NCBI GenBank assembly: GCA_026129915.1
Contig: JAHCHD010000034.1
Location: 1-35,372, forward strand
Reading direction: 5' to 3'
Length of the DNA stretch: 35,372 nucleotides
Origin: Bryobacterales bacterium
GTDB taxonomy: Bacteria > Acidobacteriota > Terriglobia > Bryobacterales > Bryobacteraceae
Positions 19,930 through 28,168 of this stretch are shown piece by piece. The translations under genes and the position numbers were made by a program. The notes below the pieces were generated by a model. The model did no database searches. It was not told the DNA's origin and worked only from the letters and a program-made list of their open reading frames with translations. How positions within the stretch are numbered: position 1 is the first letter of the stretch; each line of letters opens with the position of its first letter.

Positions 19930-20904
19930 CTAAATCTCGTTGCCCTTGTACATCTTCGCAACGTATTCGGCATAGCCGTTGAACACCGGCGTGGGTTCCA
20001 CCTCCATGGTGGGAATCCGCTTATCCGTTGCCTGGCTCCAGCGGGGGTGCGCCTTGCCGGGATTCACGTTGGCGTAGAATCCATACTCTGCCGGAACGGA
20101 TTCATTCCAGAATGTCGCCGGTTGCCGTCTCACAAACTCGATCTTCACCACGCTCTTGATGCTCTTGAATCCATACTTCCAAGGCACTACCATCCTCACC
20201 GGTGCACCGTTCTGCTTCGGCAGAGGTTTACCGTACAGTCCGGTCGCCACCAGCGTCAACGGATTCATGGCCTCATCCATGCGCAACCCCTCGTAGTAGG
20301 GCCACTTGTACCAGGGCTGCGACACCATGCCCGGCATCTCTTTCGGACGGGAGGCCGTCCACCAGCGTACATACGCTGCTTCCGGCTTCGGTTCCACCAG
20401 CTTGATGAGGTCGGCAAGCGGAAACCCCGTCCATGGCACCACCATGCTCCACGCCTCCACGCAGCGAAAGCGGTAAACCCGCTCCTCACTCTGCATGCGA
20501 CGCGCCAGGTCGTCCAAATCCAGGGTCATTGGCTTATTCACCAGGCCGGTTATCTCTACTTTCCACGGCTCGGTCTGGAACTTGCCTACCTGATTCTTCA
20601 CTTGTTGCTTGTCGACGGAGAATTCGTAGAAGTTATTGAATCCGGTAGCAGCAGCCTCCGGGCTGATGTCCTGGCGGTTGAACTTGGGATTGCTCTTCCC
20701 TTCTCGAAACCATGCCGCTGCGCCGGCTGCACCCTGCCCGGCCGGCCGTGCCGCCTGCTGGGCACCGGCATAACCTCCGCCAAGCGCCCACCCCGCCAGC
20801 CCAAACCCCGCTGACTGGAGGACCTCGCGCCGGTTCCGCCAGGTGCTCTCTGGCGTGATCCCCCGGGCTGGCATTTCCCAGTTCTGCTTGCTATGAATCA
20901 ACAT
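19930..20904 (-). CDS. msrP: Protein-methionine-sulfoxide reductase catalytic subunit MsrP
   Basis: This is a molybdopterin enzyme of 324 residues that reduces oxidised methionine in periplasmic proteins. The Tat signal is RNRREVLQSAG (twin Arg at 25-26). The molybdenum-ligand cysteine is visible at about 148 in YRFRCVEAW, within the conserved segment RCVEAWSMVVPWTGFPLADL. Other family motifs are KSNPKFNRQDISPEAAATGF, FNNFYEF and the C-terminal GKAHPRWSQATDKRIP. The length is normal. The usual heme partner MsrQ, often adjacent, is not in the window. The gene ends about 205 nt before the dsbD-like start, on the same strand; co-transcription is possible but unproven. Confidence 0.95.
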   Translation of the reverse strand: MLIHSKQNWEMPARGITPESTWRNRREVLQSAGFGLAGWALGGGYAGAQQAARPAGQGAAGAAAWFREGKSNPKFNRQDISPEAAATGFNNFYEFSVDKQQVKNQVGKFQTEPWKVEITGLVNKPMTLDLDDLARRMQSEERVYRFRCVEAWSMVVPWTGFPLADLIKLVEPKPEAAYVRWWTASRPKEMPGMVSQPWYKWPYYEGLRMDEAMNPLTLVATGLYGKPLPKQNGAPVRMVVPWKYGFKSIKSVVKIEFVRRQPATFWNESVPAEYGFYANVNPGKAHPRWSQATDKRIPTMEVEPTPVFNGYAEYVAKMYKGNEI

Positions 20905-21287
20905 TTCGTCTGCCCCCTGAGAAAGGCGCCGGATTCATCCATCCCCGCGCGGTTTCTCCCCATTGTATGTCGCCAGCTCCCCATAAAATTCCCGTATTCT
21001 GGCAGGCGCAGGCGTGCTTATGGCTTTCGCATTTCGATGCACTGCACTGTGAAACAAGCGACCTCCCGCGTCAATAGATTCATCAGGGGAGTCGAAGGCT
21101 CTGGCAACGGACACTACGGATTGAGTTCACCGGCGACCTCATGGCAATGCGCCCAGCCCGAACTCGGTCCGTACGGTCGCTCAGCGAATGTCTTTGCTCC
21201 ATCACCCAACCACCGCGGGTCAACGACACCGCTCCATTTGTCCACCCATGTGCCAAAGCCTGGGATATACGTGCTTCGGTATCCCGC
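20905..21287. other. Intergenic region, no gene recognised
   Basis: This 383-base stretch lies between two minus-strand genes, upstream of msrP. The open frames here on both strands show no family similarity and no signal or ribosome-site support. At 21275-21298 an 8-bp perfect inverted repeat (TTCGGTAT/ATACCGAA) overlaps the stop codon of the next gene; it has no T-run. Confidence 0.4.
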
Positions 21288-22442
21288 TCAATACCGAAAC
21301 GTTGCGGCAATTCCGGTTCGCGTCGGCATCTGCTCGGCGGAAATCACGGTCACTTTTCCTCCCCGGCTAAGCACCAGTTCCGCCACGTCGTCCAGCAGGT
21401 CATCCACGTGAGGATCTTCCAAGTGGAGCAGCGTTACGCCACCGCTCCCGTTCTCCAAGCGACCGGGTAGCCGCCGATCCGCTTCAACCAGCAACGAGTC
21501 CACTCGCGACGCGGCCGCGGCATTTGCCACCACGGCAACATCGTCGGATCCAAGTCCCTTCGTATGAGCGCTCTCAAAATCCTCCGCCAGCTTGCTCAGG
21601 CGCTTCTCCAGCGCAGGCTCCACAATTGCCCAGGCACGTTCACACAGTTGTTCCTTCGATAACGCGCTTGCGTCCACTTCAATGCCTTTCTCCAGTAGAA
21701 ACGGATTGTGGCTCACCTGGCGGAAGGCACTGTGGTACTCGGTAAGCGCTGCAACAATCAGCGGCAGGCCGCTGGGCCGGGAGTGGTGCTCCCGAATTGC
21801 CCGGTCAACCGCGCGAAAGAACCGGCCTTCGTCCACTTCTTCCTCTTCCGCTCGGCCTCCATGGCTGTGGCGCATATCCGAACCGAACTGGGTGCCTCCA
21901 TACGAGGCAACTGTCTGGTGTGGCTCCGTCAGCTCGTCCCCCAGCGCTTCCGTGATCGTGCGCGGGACCCCTGGGGCCAGCTCCACTTCGTCCAGAGTGT
22001 GCCGGTCCCCCTCAAAGAGCCGGATCTCCTTACGGTTCAAGCTCAACACCTGGTAGCGATCCACCGATTGCAGAACTCGAAGCATGGGGGTGAGATGGAA
22101 GCTATTCGCGGCAATCGCCAGTTCCGATACCGGACGCTGCAGCCGGTACACCCTGAACACGCCAACAGCGCTGAAAATACCCAGGCCATCCCACGTATGA
22201 TTCCAGAAGTCTAAATCATTGGCGAGCTTCCGAAGCGGTGCCAGCACCGCCTCCGCCTCGTTGGCGGAATACCGCAATATCGTGGATTCTCCCAGCGACT
22301 TCAGCATATTCCTGTATCGAATCGGGTCTTGCTGATTCTCCGGGTGGCGCCGGTGTGTGGGCATGTAGACCGAAATGCAGGGTGGTTGATGCTCCTGCAG
22401 GAACAACTGCATATCGTCTGGGGTAATCGCTGCAAAATTCAT
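21288..22442 (-). CDS. baeRF3-like (archaeo-eukaryotic release-factor-related) protein
   Basis: This protein of 384 residues resembles the bacterial release-factor-like families (baeRF3 type) by its opening (MQLFLQEHQPPCISVYMPTH, then ENQQDPIRYRNMLK), its central WDGLGIFSAVGVFRVYRL, and its C-terminal half ending TGIAATFRY. These families share a fold with eRF1 domains and Vms1, and are predicted to act on ribosome-bound peptidyl-tRNA; no direct role is proven for this subgroup. A GGTQ lies at about residues 182-185, but I cannot say if it corresponds to the eRF1 GGQ. I chose ATG 22442 because GGGAG lies 7 nt upstream; the frame extends to 22493. Confidence 0.72.
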   Translation of the reverse strand: MNFAAITPDDMQLFLQEHQPPCISVYMPTHRRHPENQQDPIRYRNMLKSLGESTILRYSANEAEAVLAPLRKLANDLDFWNHTWDGLGIFSAVGVFRVYRLQRPVSELAIAANSFHLTPMLRVLQSVDRYQVLSLNRKEIRLFEGDRHTLDEVELAPGVPRTITEALGDELTEPHQTVASYGGTQFGSDMRHSHGGRAEEEEVDEGRFFRAVDRAIREHHSRPSGLPLIVAALTEYHSAFRQVSHNPFLLEKGIEVDASALSKEQLCERAWAIVEPALEKRLSKLAEDFESAHTKGLGSDDVAVVANAAAASRVDSLLVEADRRLPGRLENGSGGVTLLHLEDPHVDDLLDDVAELVLSRGGKVTVISAEQMPTRTGIAATFRY

Positions 22443-22722
22443 ACGGTGTCTCCCGAACGTCCAAACCGGGTTGCTATTTGGCGAAGATTCCAATTCCTTC
22501 TGTTGGAACCCCGCTCACCAGCCCCGCCAACCAGTGGGACCTCTCGCCGTGCTTTCTTGTTTCTGTGGATCGCTGACGCACTCCGCAAAGGGGCCTGGTC
22601 ACACAGGTTGACCGAAGATTCAGCCGTAGGTTGAGATCCTGAGTCTTCGAGCACACCGCGTCTCGGTGGCATGGTTGCGGCGTCAGCCCTTCGGGTTTGC
22701 TCACCCGGTGCTGCCGCTCCGG

Positions 22723-23757
22723 CTACCGATCTCGTTCTAGCGAAGTCTTGATATTCAGCAGGATCTTTTCTTGCGCTGTGCGAGTTTTGGAGACGATGAT
22801 CGTTCGGAGGATGGAACCGAAAAACCCGGTGAGGCCTTGCTGTGTTGAGCCCTTGAACGTAATCAGGTAGAAGCCTGGCTCGCCAGCTCCTGAATTCCCA
22901 GGAACGCATGCCGTCAGGTCCAACGCAAGCTGAAGATAGTGACTCGCGTAGAGCTGCTTTACCACTACGATTTCCCCAGTGGTCAGCGGACCTTTCGTCC
23001 GGTAGGAGATAGCATGGTTCAGCCGCAGGGTGGGCTTCAATCCAAAACTGACTTTCTCCCAGAAGAAGAACGACTCCACATTCGGCAGGGTCGCGCGCGG
23101 GTATTCCAATAGGTATTCACGAAGCGAGGGAAGGTATGCTGGCAGCAATGGCGACTGGGCCAGAAGCGCCCGAAACTGCGCGTCGACGTCGAACGGGTGG
23201 TCTTTGTCCCGGTAGCTCCCGATCGCGCGATTGCCTTCTGCTTGATAGCGGTGCACAAGGTCCAGCACCATCTTCTTTACCTGATGGTTCGCTTGAAGAG
23301 TGGCGTCGGGTGCTTCCCAGTTAATCCTCTGGTTCAGGGTCAGGATCGTTTCTTCCGGCAGTTGGACACCGCACCTGCCGGGACGGCACGATCTCAAACT
23401 GCGGATGTCCTCAGGCTCAAACGTGAAACCATCCAGATCGGAGAAACGCGGGGGATCGCTAAGCCGGCCCACCGCCATGTAGCTCGGCGAACGGCGAAGT
23501 CTTTCCATGTCGAAGGCAAGCTTGGCGTACGCTTCCGGCGGTGCTTTCACAAAAGTAGCGCCAACCACAAACAATTCCGCTGGCGTCCGGGATGGCATAG
23601 CCTTGGTGACAATCTTGCCCTGCCCGATCGCCAGGATCTGTTGCGCCGTTAGGCCAACATGTTGCTTCAGAAAGACCCTTGGATCTTTGGTCGTTTCTGC
23701 CGCGCACACCACGGACAGAACGATAGCGATACAGATTAATGTGACAGCCCTGCGCAT
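22723..23757 (-). CDS. Exported protein of unknown function
   Basis: I do not recognise the family. From the preferred ATG at 23757 it has 344 residues and begins with a signal peptide (MRRAVTLICIAIVLSVVCA). The mature part has long alternating helical and strand segments, two paired cysteines close together (SCRPGRC), a C-terminal amphipathic region with SFFFWEKVSFGLKPTLRLNH and a GEPGFYLITFKGS strand. The frame stays open to 23871, but the extra residues look like non-coding translation. It is followed by a 280-nt stretch without a gene that separates it from the baeRF3-like gene. Confidence 0.7.
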   Translation of the reverse strand: MRRAVTLICIAIVLSVVCAAETTKDPRVFLKQHVGLTAQQILAIGQGKIVTKAMPSRTPAELFVVGATFVKAPPEAYAKLAFDMERLRRSPSYMAVGRLSDPPRFSDLDGFTFEPEDIRSLRSCRPGRCGVQLPEETILTLNQRINWEAPDATLQANHQVKKMVLDLVHRYQAEGNRAIGSYRDKDHPFDVDAQFRALLAQSPLLPAYLPSLREYLLEYPRATLPNVESFFFWEKVSFGLKPTLRLNHAISYRTKGPLTTGEIVVVKQLYASHYLQLALDLTACVPGNSGAGEPGFYLITFKGSTQQGLTGFFGSILRTIIVSKTRTAQEKILLNIKTSLERDR

Positions 23758-23940
23758 GCGCTTCAATAAACCATCATCGCCTGTGCCGCGTGTTTCGTTG
23801 TTCCGCAAGCGCTGCCTCGGCAATTTCGCTCCTACTTTCCACAAGGCCGCAGTGTCCCAAACCCTCGTCACGGCTAGGGTGCCGTCTCATAGAACGATTG
23901 ACAGTTGGCTGGATCTGCCTCACACCCAGACATGCCCAGA

Positions 23941-24524
23941 GCAGCAGCTTCGCTTTCGGTGGCCGAACACCAGAGCCTGGAGATGGAACCACTTCTTCGC
24001 AACGGCAACTCCCCGCGGAAAGTCGCGCTGCCCACGCCAAGGAGAGAATAACTGCGATTACCGTCATTCGGCGCCGCCAACCGTCACACAAGGTGTTGAC
24101 ACCGGAATGGGAGCAGCGCATCCTCGATACCACGCTCAACCCGCGGCTGGCAGCGGCACCACGTGCATCCGCACCGGGTGGAGAACTTCAAACTTTCCAG
24201 CGATCCGCAGTTCGAAGCCAAGGTGAGAGACACTGTCGGCCTCTGTCTGCGCCCGCCTGAGCGCGGGAGTCCAGCGCTGGCTAAAGCCGAAACGCCGGAG
24301 CCGCTTCCACTTTCACTTCACGCCGGCCAGGAGTTCGTGGCGGAATCAGGTAGAACGCTTCTTTGCCCTGATCGCCGAACAGATGGTCCGCCGAGTGACA
24401 TTCCACAGCGCCACCGAATGGGAACAGGCCATCGAGAAGTGGCTCGCAGCATGGACTGGCTCGCCGCCGCCATTCGTCTGGAAGGCCTCCGCGAATGTCA
24501 TCCTCAACAAGGTCCGCCGATGTA
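23941..24524 (+). pseudogene. Decayed IS630-family transposase with deleted catalytic core
   Basis: The remnants of an IS630/Tc1-like transposase can be followed through three frames. LSVAEHQSLEMEPLLRN from about 23950 matches the N-terminal part. KVLTPEWEQRILDTTLNP (near 24089) and HPHRVENFKLSSDPQFEAKV (from about 24166) match the middle. Another frame resumes with VQRWLKPKRR and RFHFHFTPARSSWRNQVERF, then FVWKASANVILNKVRRCREL up to about 24524. Between PPER and VQRW roughly 90 residues, including catalytic aspartates, are missing. It is about half the length of an intact gene, so it is dead. The intact terminal repeats were not found. Confidence 0.85.
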
Positions 24525-24699
24525 GAGAATTGACCTGGGCAGGAGTCCAGGTCCGTCCAATCGTGTTCACTGCTCGCATGATGTCGGCGTCCGGATTCAC
24601 CTCAGTGACCTCGTTCGGGTCCCAGTGCCGGCAGTAGTTTTCTGCCTGCGCGCCTTCTGGAGTTTCGGGGTTGCGTGCGAATGCGCGACACTACCTTTC

Positions 24700-25491
24700 G
24701 TGGAGACTCATCCGCAAGCCACCGGGGAAGCGAAGCCGCGCACCGCGCTGGTGCTCTCCGCGGGAGCGATGTTTGGCGCCTATCAGGCAGGTGTCTGGCA
24801 AGCGCTGGAAGGGCGGGTTCAGCCTGACGTGGTCGTCGGCGCCAGCGTCGGTAGCCTGAACGGGTGGGCCATCGCCGGCGGGATGCCCGCGGCAATGCTG
24901 GCGGAGCGCTGGCTTTCCCTGGAAGCGGCGGGCCGCATCCGTTTCCGCTGGCCCCGTCGCCTGCTGGATGGCTGGGTCGAAGCCGGCTACCTGCAACTGT
25001 GGATTCAGGAACTGCACTCGCGCCTGCAGCCGCAATGCGAGTTTGCGCTCGTCATGACGCGCGTGTGGCCCCTTCGCCCTGAATTGGTTAAGGCGCCCGA
25101 GGTCACCTGGCAGCACCTCGCCGATAGCTGCGCGATGCCCTTTTTGTTCCCCCACTACCGTTTGCAGGGGGCCTTGTATACCGATGGCGGATTGATGCAG
25201 GCCCTGCCCCTGTGGGCTGCGCGCCAGTTCGAATGCCAACGGGTGATTGCCGTGAACGTGCTGCCTACCTTCCCTCTTCCTGGAAGACAACTGGCCAGCA
25301 GCGTGATGCGGGGGCTTAGCCGCCATTCCTTCGAGGAGCCGAACGGGCACGTCTTGCGCATCCAGCCCCTTCATCCCTTGGGTGGCGTAAGCGATTTCAT
25401 GGTCTGGAGTCGCCACCGCGCTCAGCGCTGGCTGCAACAGGGCAGGGACGATGCGGAACGCGCCATCGCCAGCCCCTTCTGGTGTGTGTGA
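24700..25491 (+). CDS. Patatin-like phospholipase
   Basis: This is an acyl hydrolase of about 263 residues. The patatin motifs are in order: an oxyanion-like glycine segment near ALVLSAGAMFGAYQAG, the nucleophile in GASVG (G-X-S-X-G) and the catalytic Asp in TDGG near LYTDGGLMQALPLWA. Together these give the Ser-Asp dyad. It is cytosolic or membrane-associated, as no signal peptide is visible. The start is uncertain: GTG 24700 leaves a short, normal leader, while the frame continues upstream to a GTG at 24625, just past the IS630 remnant. The decayed transposase directly upstream may have removed the original promoter or start. Its stop lies 4 nt before the CRTAC1 start. Confidence 0.85.
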   Translation: METHPQATGEAKPRTALVLSAGAMFGAYQAGVWQALEGRVQPDVVVGASVGSLNGWAIAGGMPAAMLAERWLSLEAAGRIRFRWPRRLLDGWVEAGYLQLWIQELHSRLQPQCEFALVMTRVWPLRPELVKAPEVTWQHLADSCAMPFLFPHYRLQGALYTDGGLMQALPLWAARQFECQRVIAVNVLPTFPLPGRQLASSVMRGLSRHSFEEPNGHVLRIQPLHPLGGVSDFMVWSRHRAQRWLQQGRDDAERAIASPFWCV

Positions 25492-25495
25492 CAAG

Positions 25496-27151
25496 ATGAA
25501 GGCAATGGCCCCGCGCGTGTTCCTTTGCTTCCTCCTTCTCTCCGCGGTCTTATGCGCCCAGCAGACCCCCTCCCTCATCCGATTTGAGAACCGCACCCCT
25601 GACAGCGGTGTCGATTTCGTCCTGGATAATAATGTCAGCGAAGAGCGCCGCTACGTCGAGAGCGTTACCGGTGGCATGGCTGCGTTTGATTTCGATGGCG
25701 ATGGCCTCCTCGACCTCTTCTTCACCAACGGCGCAGAAATGCCAGCCGCCGTGAAATCCTCGGCGAAGTTCCACAACCGCCTCTACCGCAACCTCGGTAA
25801 CTTCCGCTTCGAGGACGTGACAGAGAAAGCCGGTTTGGCGGGCGAGGGCTTTTCGTTCGGCGCCGCCGTGGGTGATTTCGACAACGACGGCCTCCCTGAC
25901 CTCTTCGTCGCCGGCTATCGCGCCAACCGCCTCTACCGCAATCGTGGCGACGGCACATTCGAAGACGTCACCGCCAAGGCGGGCATTTCCAGTCACCGCT
26001 GGGGCGTCGCCGCTGCCTTCTTCGACGCCGACGGTGACGGCCACCTTGACCTATTCCTGGTCAATTACGTCCAGTGGACGCCAGACTACGCCCGCTACTG
26101 CGGAGACCGCGCCCGAAACCTGCGCGTCTACTGCCACCCCCGCTACCTGCGCCCGGAACCCAACCAGTTGTTCCGCAATAACGGCGACGGCTCCTTCACG
26201 GACGTATCGAAGGAAAGTGGCATCGCCCTCCACCCCGGCAAGGGCATGAGCATCGCCGTTGCGGATGTCGACCTGGATGGCGACCTCGATGTGTTCGTTA
26301 CGAATGATTCCGAGCCAGACTTCCTGTTCCTGAACGATGGCAAGGGTGGCTTTACCGAAAGTGGCTTGCTGGCGGGCGTGGCGATGTCGATGAATGGGCG
26401 CGCCATCTCCAGCATGGGCGCGGATATGCGCGACATCGATAACGATGGATTGCCCGAGGTGGCCGTATCCGCTCTGTCCGGCGAAACTTTCCCGGTTTTT
26501 CGCAACAAGGGCAGCGGCGAATATACCGACGTCACCTACGCCACGGGCATGGCCGCCGCCAGCCAGCGCTACGCCGGCTGGGGCATTGCCTTCGCGGACT
26601 TCGATAACGATGGGTGGAAGGATCTGTTCACCGCGAACTCCCACGTGAACGACCGCATCGCGGAGACGGAATCGAGCGCCTACAAACAGCCATGCACGGT
26701 GTTTCGCAACAACAAAGGCGAGCGCTTCGATCTGGTGGCTAACTCCGGACTGCAATCCGTGGCGGACGCCCATCATGGTGCGGTGGTGGCGGATTTCGAC
26801 AACAACGGTCGCTTGGACGTGGCCGTCTCCGTCGTCAATGGCAAGGCTCAGCTCTGGCGCAACGTGTCCCCCGCCGCAAACTGGATCGCTTTCCGCCTGC
26901 AGGGCCGTGGCCCGGCCTCCAAGGGCAGCAACCGCGACGGCATTGGCGCTCGGATCCTCGTCAACGGCCAAACCAACCACCAAACGGCGGCGGGCAGCTA
27001 TGCCTCTAGTGTCCTCGGCCCGGTCCATTTCGGCCTGGGCAGCGCCAAGTCCGTCCAGAATGTAACCATCCACTGGCCCAGCGGCCTCGTCCAACAGCTC
27101 GGAAACCTGGCGGCGGGGAAGGTACATCAGGTGGTGGAGCCAGAGCCGTAA
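25496..27151 (+). CDS. CRTAC1/ASPIC-UnbV repeat protein, exported
   Basis: This is a 551-residue exported protein. A signal peptide (RVFLCFLLLSAVLCAQQ) is followed by seven VCBS/FG-GAP-type repeats, each with a DxDxDG-like calcium loop: FDFDGDGLLDLFFTN, GDFDNDGLPDLFV, FDADGDGHLDLFLVNY, VDLDGDLDVFVTND, RDIDNDGLPEVAV, FDNDGWKDLFTANS and FDNNGRLDVAV. The C-terminal ASPIC/UnbV domain is HFGLGSAKSVQNVTIHWPSG. The repeats suggest an extracellular seven-bladed beta-propeller, probably adhesive or protein-binding. ATG 25496 is chosen 4 nt after the patatin stop; ATG 25505 is possible. A separate long antisense frame here is a shadow. Confidence 0.92.
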   Translation: MKAMAPRVFLCFLLLSAVLCAQQTPSLIRFENRTPDSGVDFVLDNNVSEERRYVESVTGGMAAFDFDGDGLLDLFFTNGAEMPAAVKSSAKFHNRLYRNLGNFRFEDVTEKAGLAGEGFSFGAAVGDFDNDGLPDLFVAGYRANRLYRNRGDGTFEDVTAKAGISSHRWGVAAAFFDADGDGHLDLFLVNYVQWTPDYARYCGDRARNLRVYCHPRYLRPEPNQLFRNNGDGSFTDVSKESGIALHPGKGMSIAVADVDLDGDLDVFVTNDSEPDFLFLNDGKGGFTESGLLAGVAMSMNGRAISSMGADMRDIDNDGLPEVAVSALSGETFPVFRNKGSGEYTDVTYATGMAAASQRYAGWGIAFADFDNDGWKDLFTANSHVNDRIAETESSAYKQPCTVFRNNKGERFDLVANSGLQSVADAHHGAVVADFDNNGRLDVAVSVVNGKAQLWRNVSPAANWIAFRLQGRGPASKGSNRDGIGARILVNGQTNHQTAAGSYASSVLGPVHFGLGSAKSVQNVTIHWPSGLVQQLGNLAAGKVHQVVEPEP

Positions 27152-27239
27152 TCAGTGGTCTGGCATCATCAGCCCCGCCAGCGGTCATCTTCCTATTTTC
27201 TTCGCTTCCCCTTGAAATCAAGCTTTCATAAACGCTAGC

Positions 27240-27245
27240 TATAAT
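27240..27245 (+). promoter_or_regulatory. Perfect TATAAT -10 element
   Basis: TATAAT at 27240-27245 matches the -10 consensus exactly. A TTGAAA at 27212-27217 lies 22 bp upstream, longer than the usual 16-19, so the -35 is uncertain. It overlaps the upstream ATG at 27244, which supports the later start at 27283. Confidence 0.45.
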
Positions 27246-27282
27246 GGTTATGGGCTGGGATTATGGCCCATTGAAGTACGAT

Positions 27283-28080
27283 ATGACTACTGGTTCCCCT
27301 TTGGTGTTGCGACGCCACATTCCTCGGCGTCTCGTTCTTGCCGCTCCCCTCTCGATGATTGTAGAGGCCAGCGGCATGGAAGCACAGCGGTTAAGTGCGC
27401 TGGAAGGCTTGGGCGTTACTGAGCTTGAGAATAAGACTCATCACGTCCAGGGCATCGCCGTGGATGGCTCCACGCTCTGGGTGAGTTCCGTCTCTAAGGC
27501 TCACTCTGCAGGTTATCTCCATGAGTTCGACCTCCAGACCGGGCGTCATCGCGCGACGGTGGAGATCCATGAAGGCCTCCGCTTCCATCCGGGTGGCATG
27601 GATCAGGACGGCGATTCCCTATGGATCCCCGTGGCGGAGTACCGTCGCCAAAGCACCAGCACGATGCTCCGCGTAAGTAAGCAGACCCGCATGGTGCTCT
27701 CCCGCTTTGAGGTGGAAGACCACATCGGCTGCGTGGCCGTAGCTGGTGATCGCCTCATCGGCGGTAACTGGGACGCCCGCGAGATTTACTACTGGGATAA
27801 CCGGGGCAAACTGCTCGCCAAGAAGCCCAACCCAGGCAAAGTGGCCTACCAGGATCTCAAGTTTGAAGACGGTATGCTGCTGGCCTCCGGCAACATTTCC
27901 GCTGACGAGGGTGCCATCGATTGGCTCGACCCCGATACACTCCAGCTCCGCAAGCGGATCCTCAGCGGCAAGACCGACCGTGGCGTACGCTTCACAAATG
28001 AGGGTATGGCCGTGGTGGAGGGCAAGCTCTACCTGCTACCCGAAGACGGTCCCAGTCGCCTCTTCGTGTTCCAGCTTTAG
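27283..28080 (+). CDS. DUF6454-like propeller protein
   Basis: This is a protein of 265 residues from ATG 27283. I preferred this start because a consensus TATAAT overlaps the upstream ATG at 27244 in the same frame. Residues 1-25 are rich in R with a hydrophobic run (RRLVLAAPLSMIV), possibly a membrane or weak Tat-like signal. The rest has blade-like repeats (GIAVDGSTLWVSSVS; GDSLWIPVAEYRR; VAVAGDRLIGGNWDAREIYYW; GMAVVEGKLYLLPEDG) that suggest a six-bladed propeller. The segments HHVQGIAVDGSTLW and DHIGCVAVAGDRLIGGNW resemble what I recall of the DUF6454 family; this identification is tentative. A possible terminator lies 24 nt downstream. Confidence 0.7.
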   Translation: MTTGSPLVLRRHIPRRLVLAAPLSMIVEASGMEAQRLSALEGLGVTELENKTHHVQGIAVDGSTLWVSSVSKAHSAGYLHEFDLQTGRHRATVEIHEGLRFHPGGMDQDGDSLWIPVAEYRRQSTSTMLRVSKQTRMVLSRFEVEDHIGCVAVAGDRLIGGNWDAREIYYWDNRGKLLAKKPNPGKVAYQDLKFEDGMLLASGNISADEGAIDWLDPDTLQLRKRILSGKTDRGVRFTNEGMAVVEGKLYLLPEDGPSRLFVFQL

Positions 28081-28104
28081 AGCGCTTTCCAGCTTTCGGA
28101 TAGC

Positions 28105-28123
28105 CGGCCCCCCGGCCGTCTTT
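28105..28123 (+). terminator. Short hairpin with T-rich tail, possible terminator
   Basis: CGGCC (28105-28109), four C bases, GGCCG (28114-28118), then TCTTT. The stem is only 5 bp but fully GC and lies 24 nt after the stop of the propeller gene. Confidence 0.45.
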
Positions 28124-28168
28124 ACGAGGGACTTGTCAGGTCGAGGTGGTATCGATATCATACCAGTC

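Noticed and set aside
19528..20814. A 428-codon plus-strand frame opposite the dsbD start and msrP
   Set aside because: It crosses two well-identified minus-strand genes and their gap, and has no recognisable family.
21275..21298. 8-bp inverted repeat as a terminator of the baeRF3-like gene
   Set aside because: It overlaps the stop codon and has no T-run on the minus strand.
20893..21411. A 172-codon plus-strand frame starting in msrP
   Set aside because: It overlaps two supported genes on the other strand and has no motif or ribosome site.
26051..27127. A 358-codon minus-strand frame opposite the CRTAC1 gene
   Set aside because: It is the antisense shadow of the repeated DxDxDG loops; the plus-strand protein has a clear domain order.
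27746..28168. N-terminal extension of the DUF1593 frame
   Set aside because: It lies inside the previous gene in another frame, and the true protein begins with a clear signal peptide at 28169.
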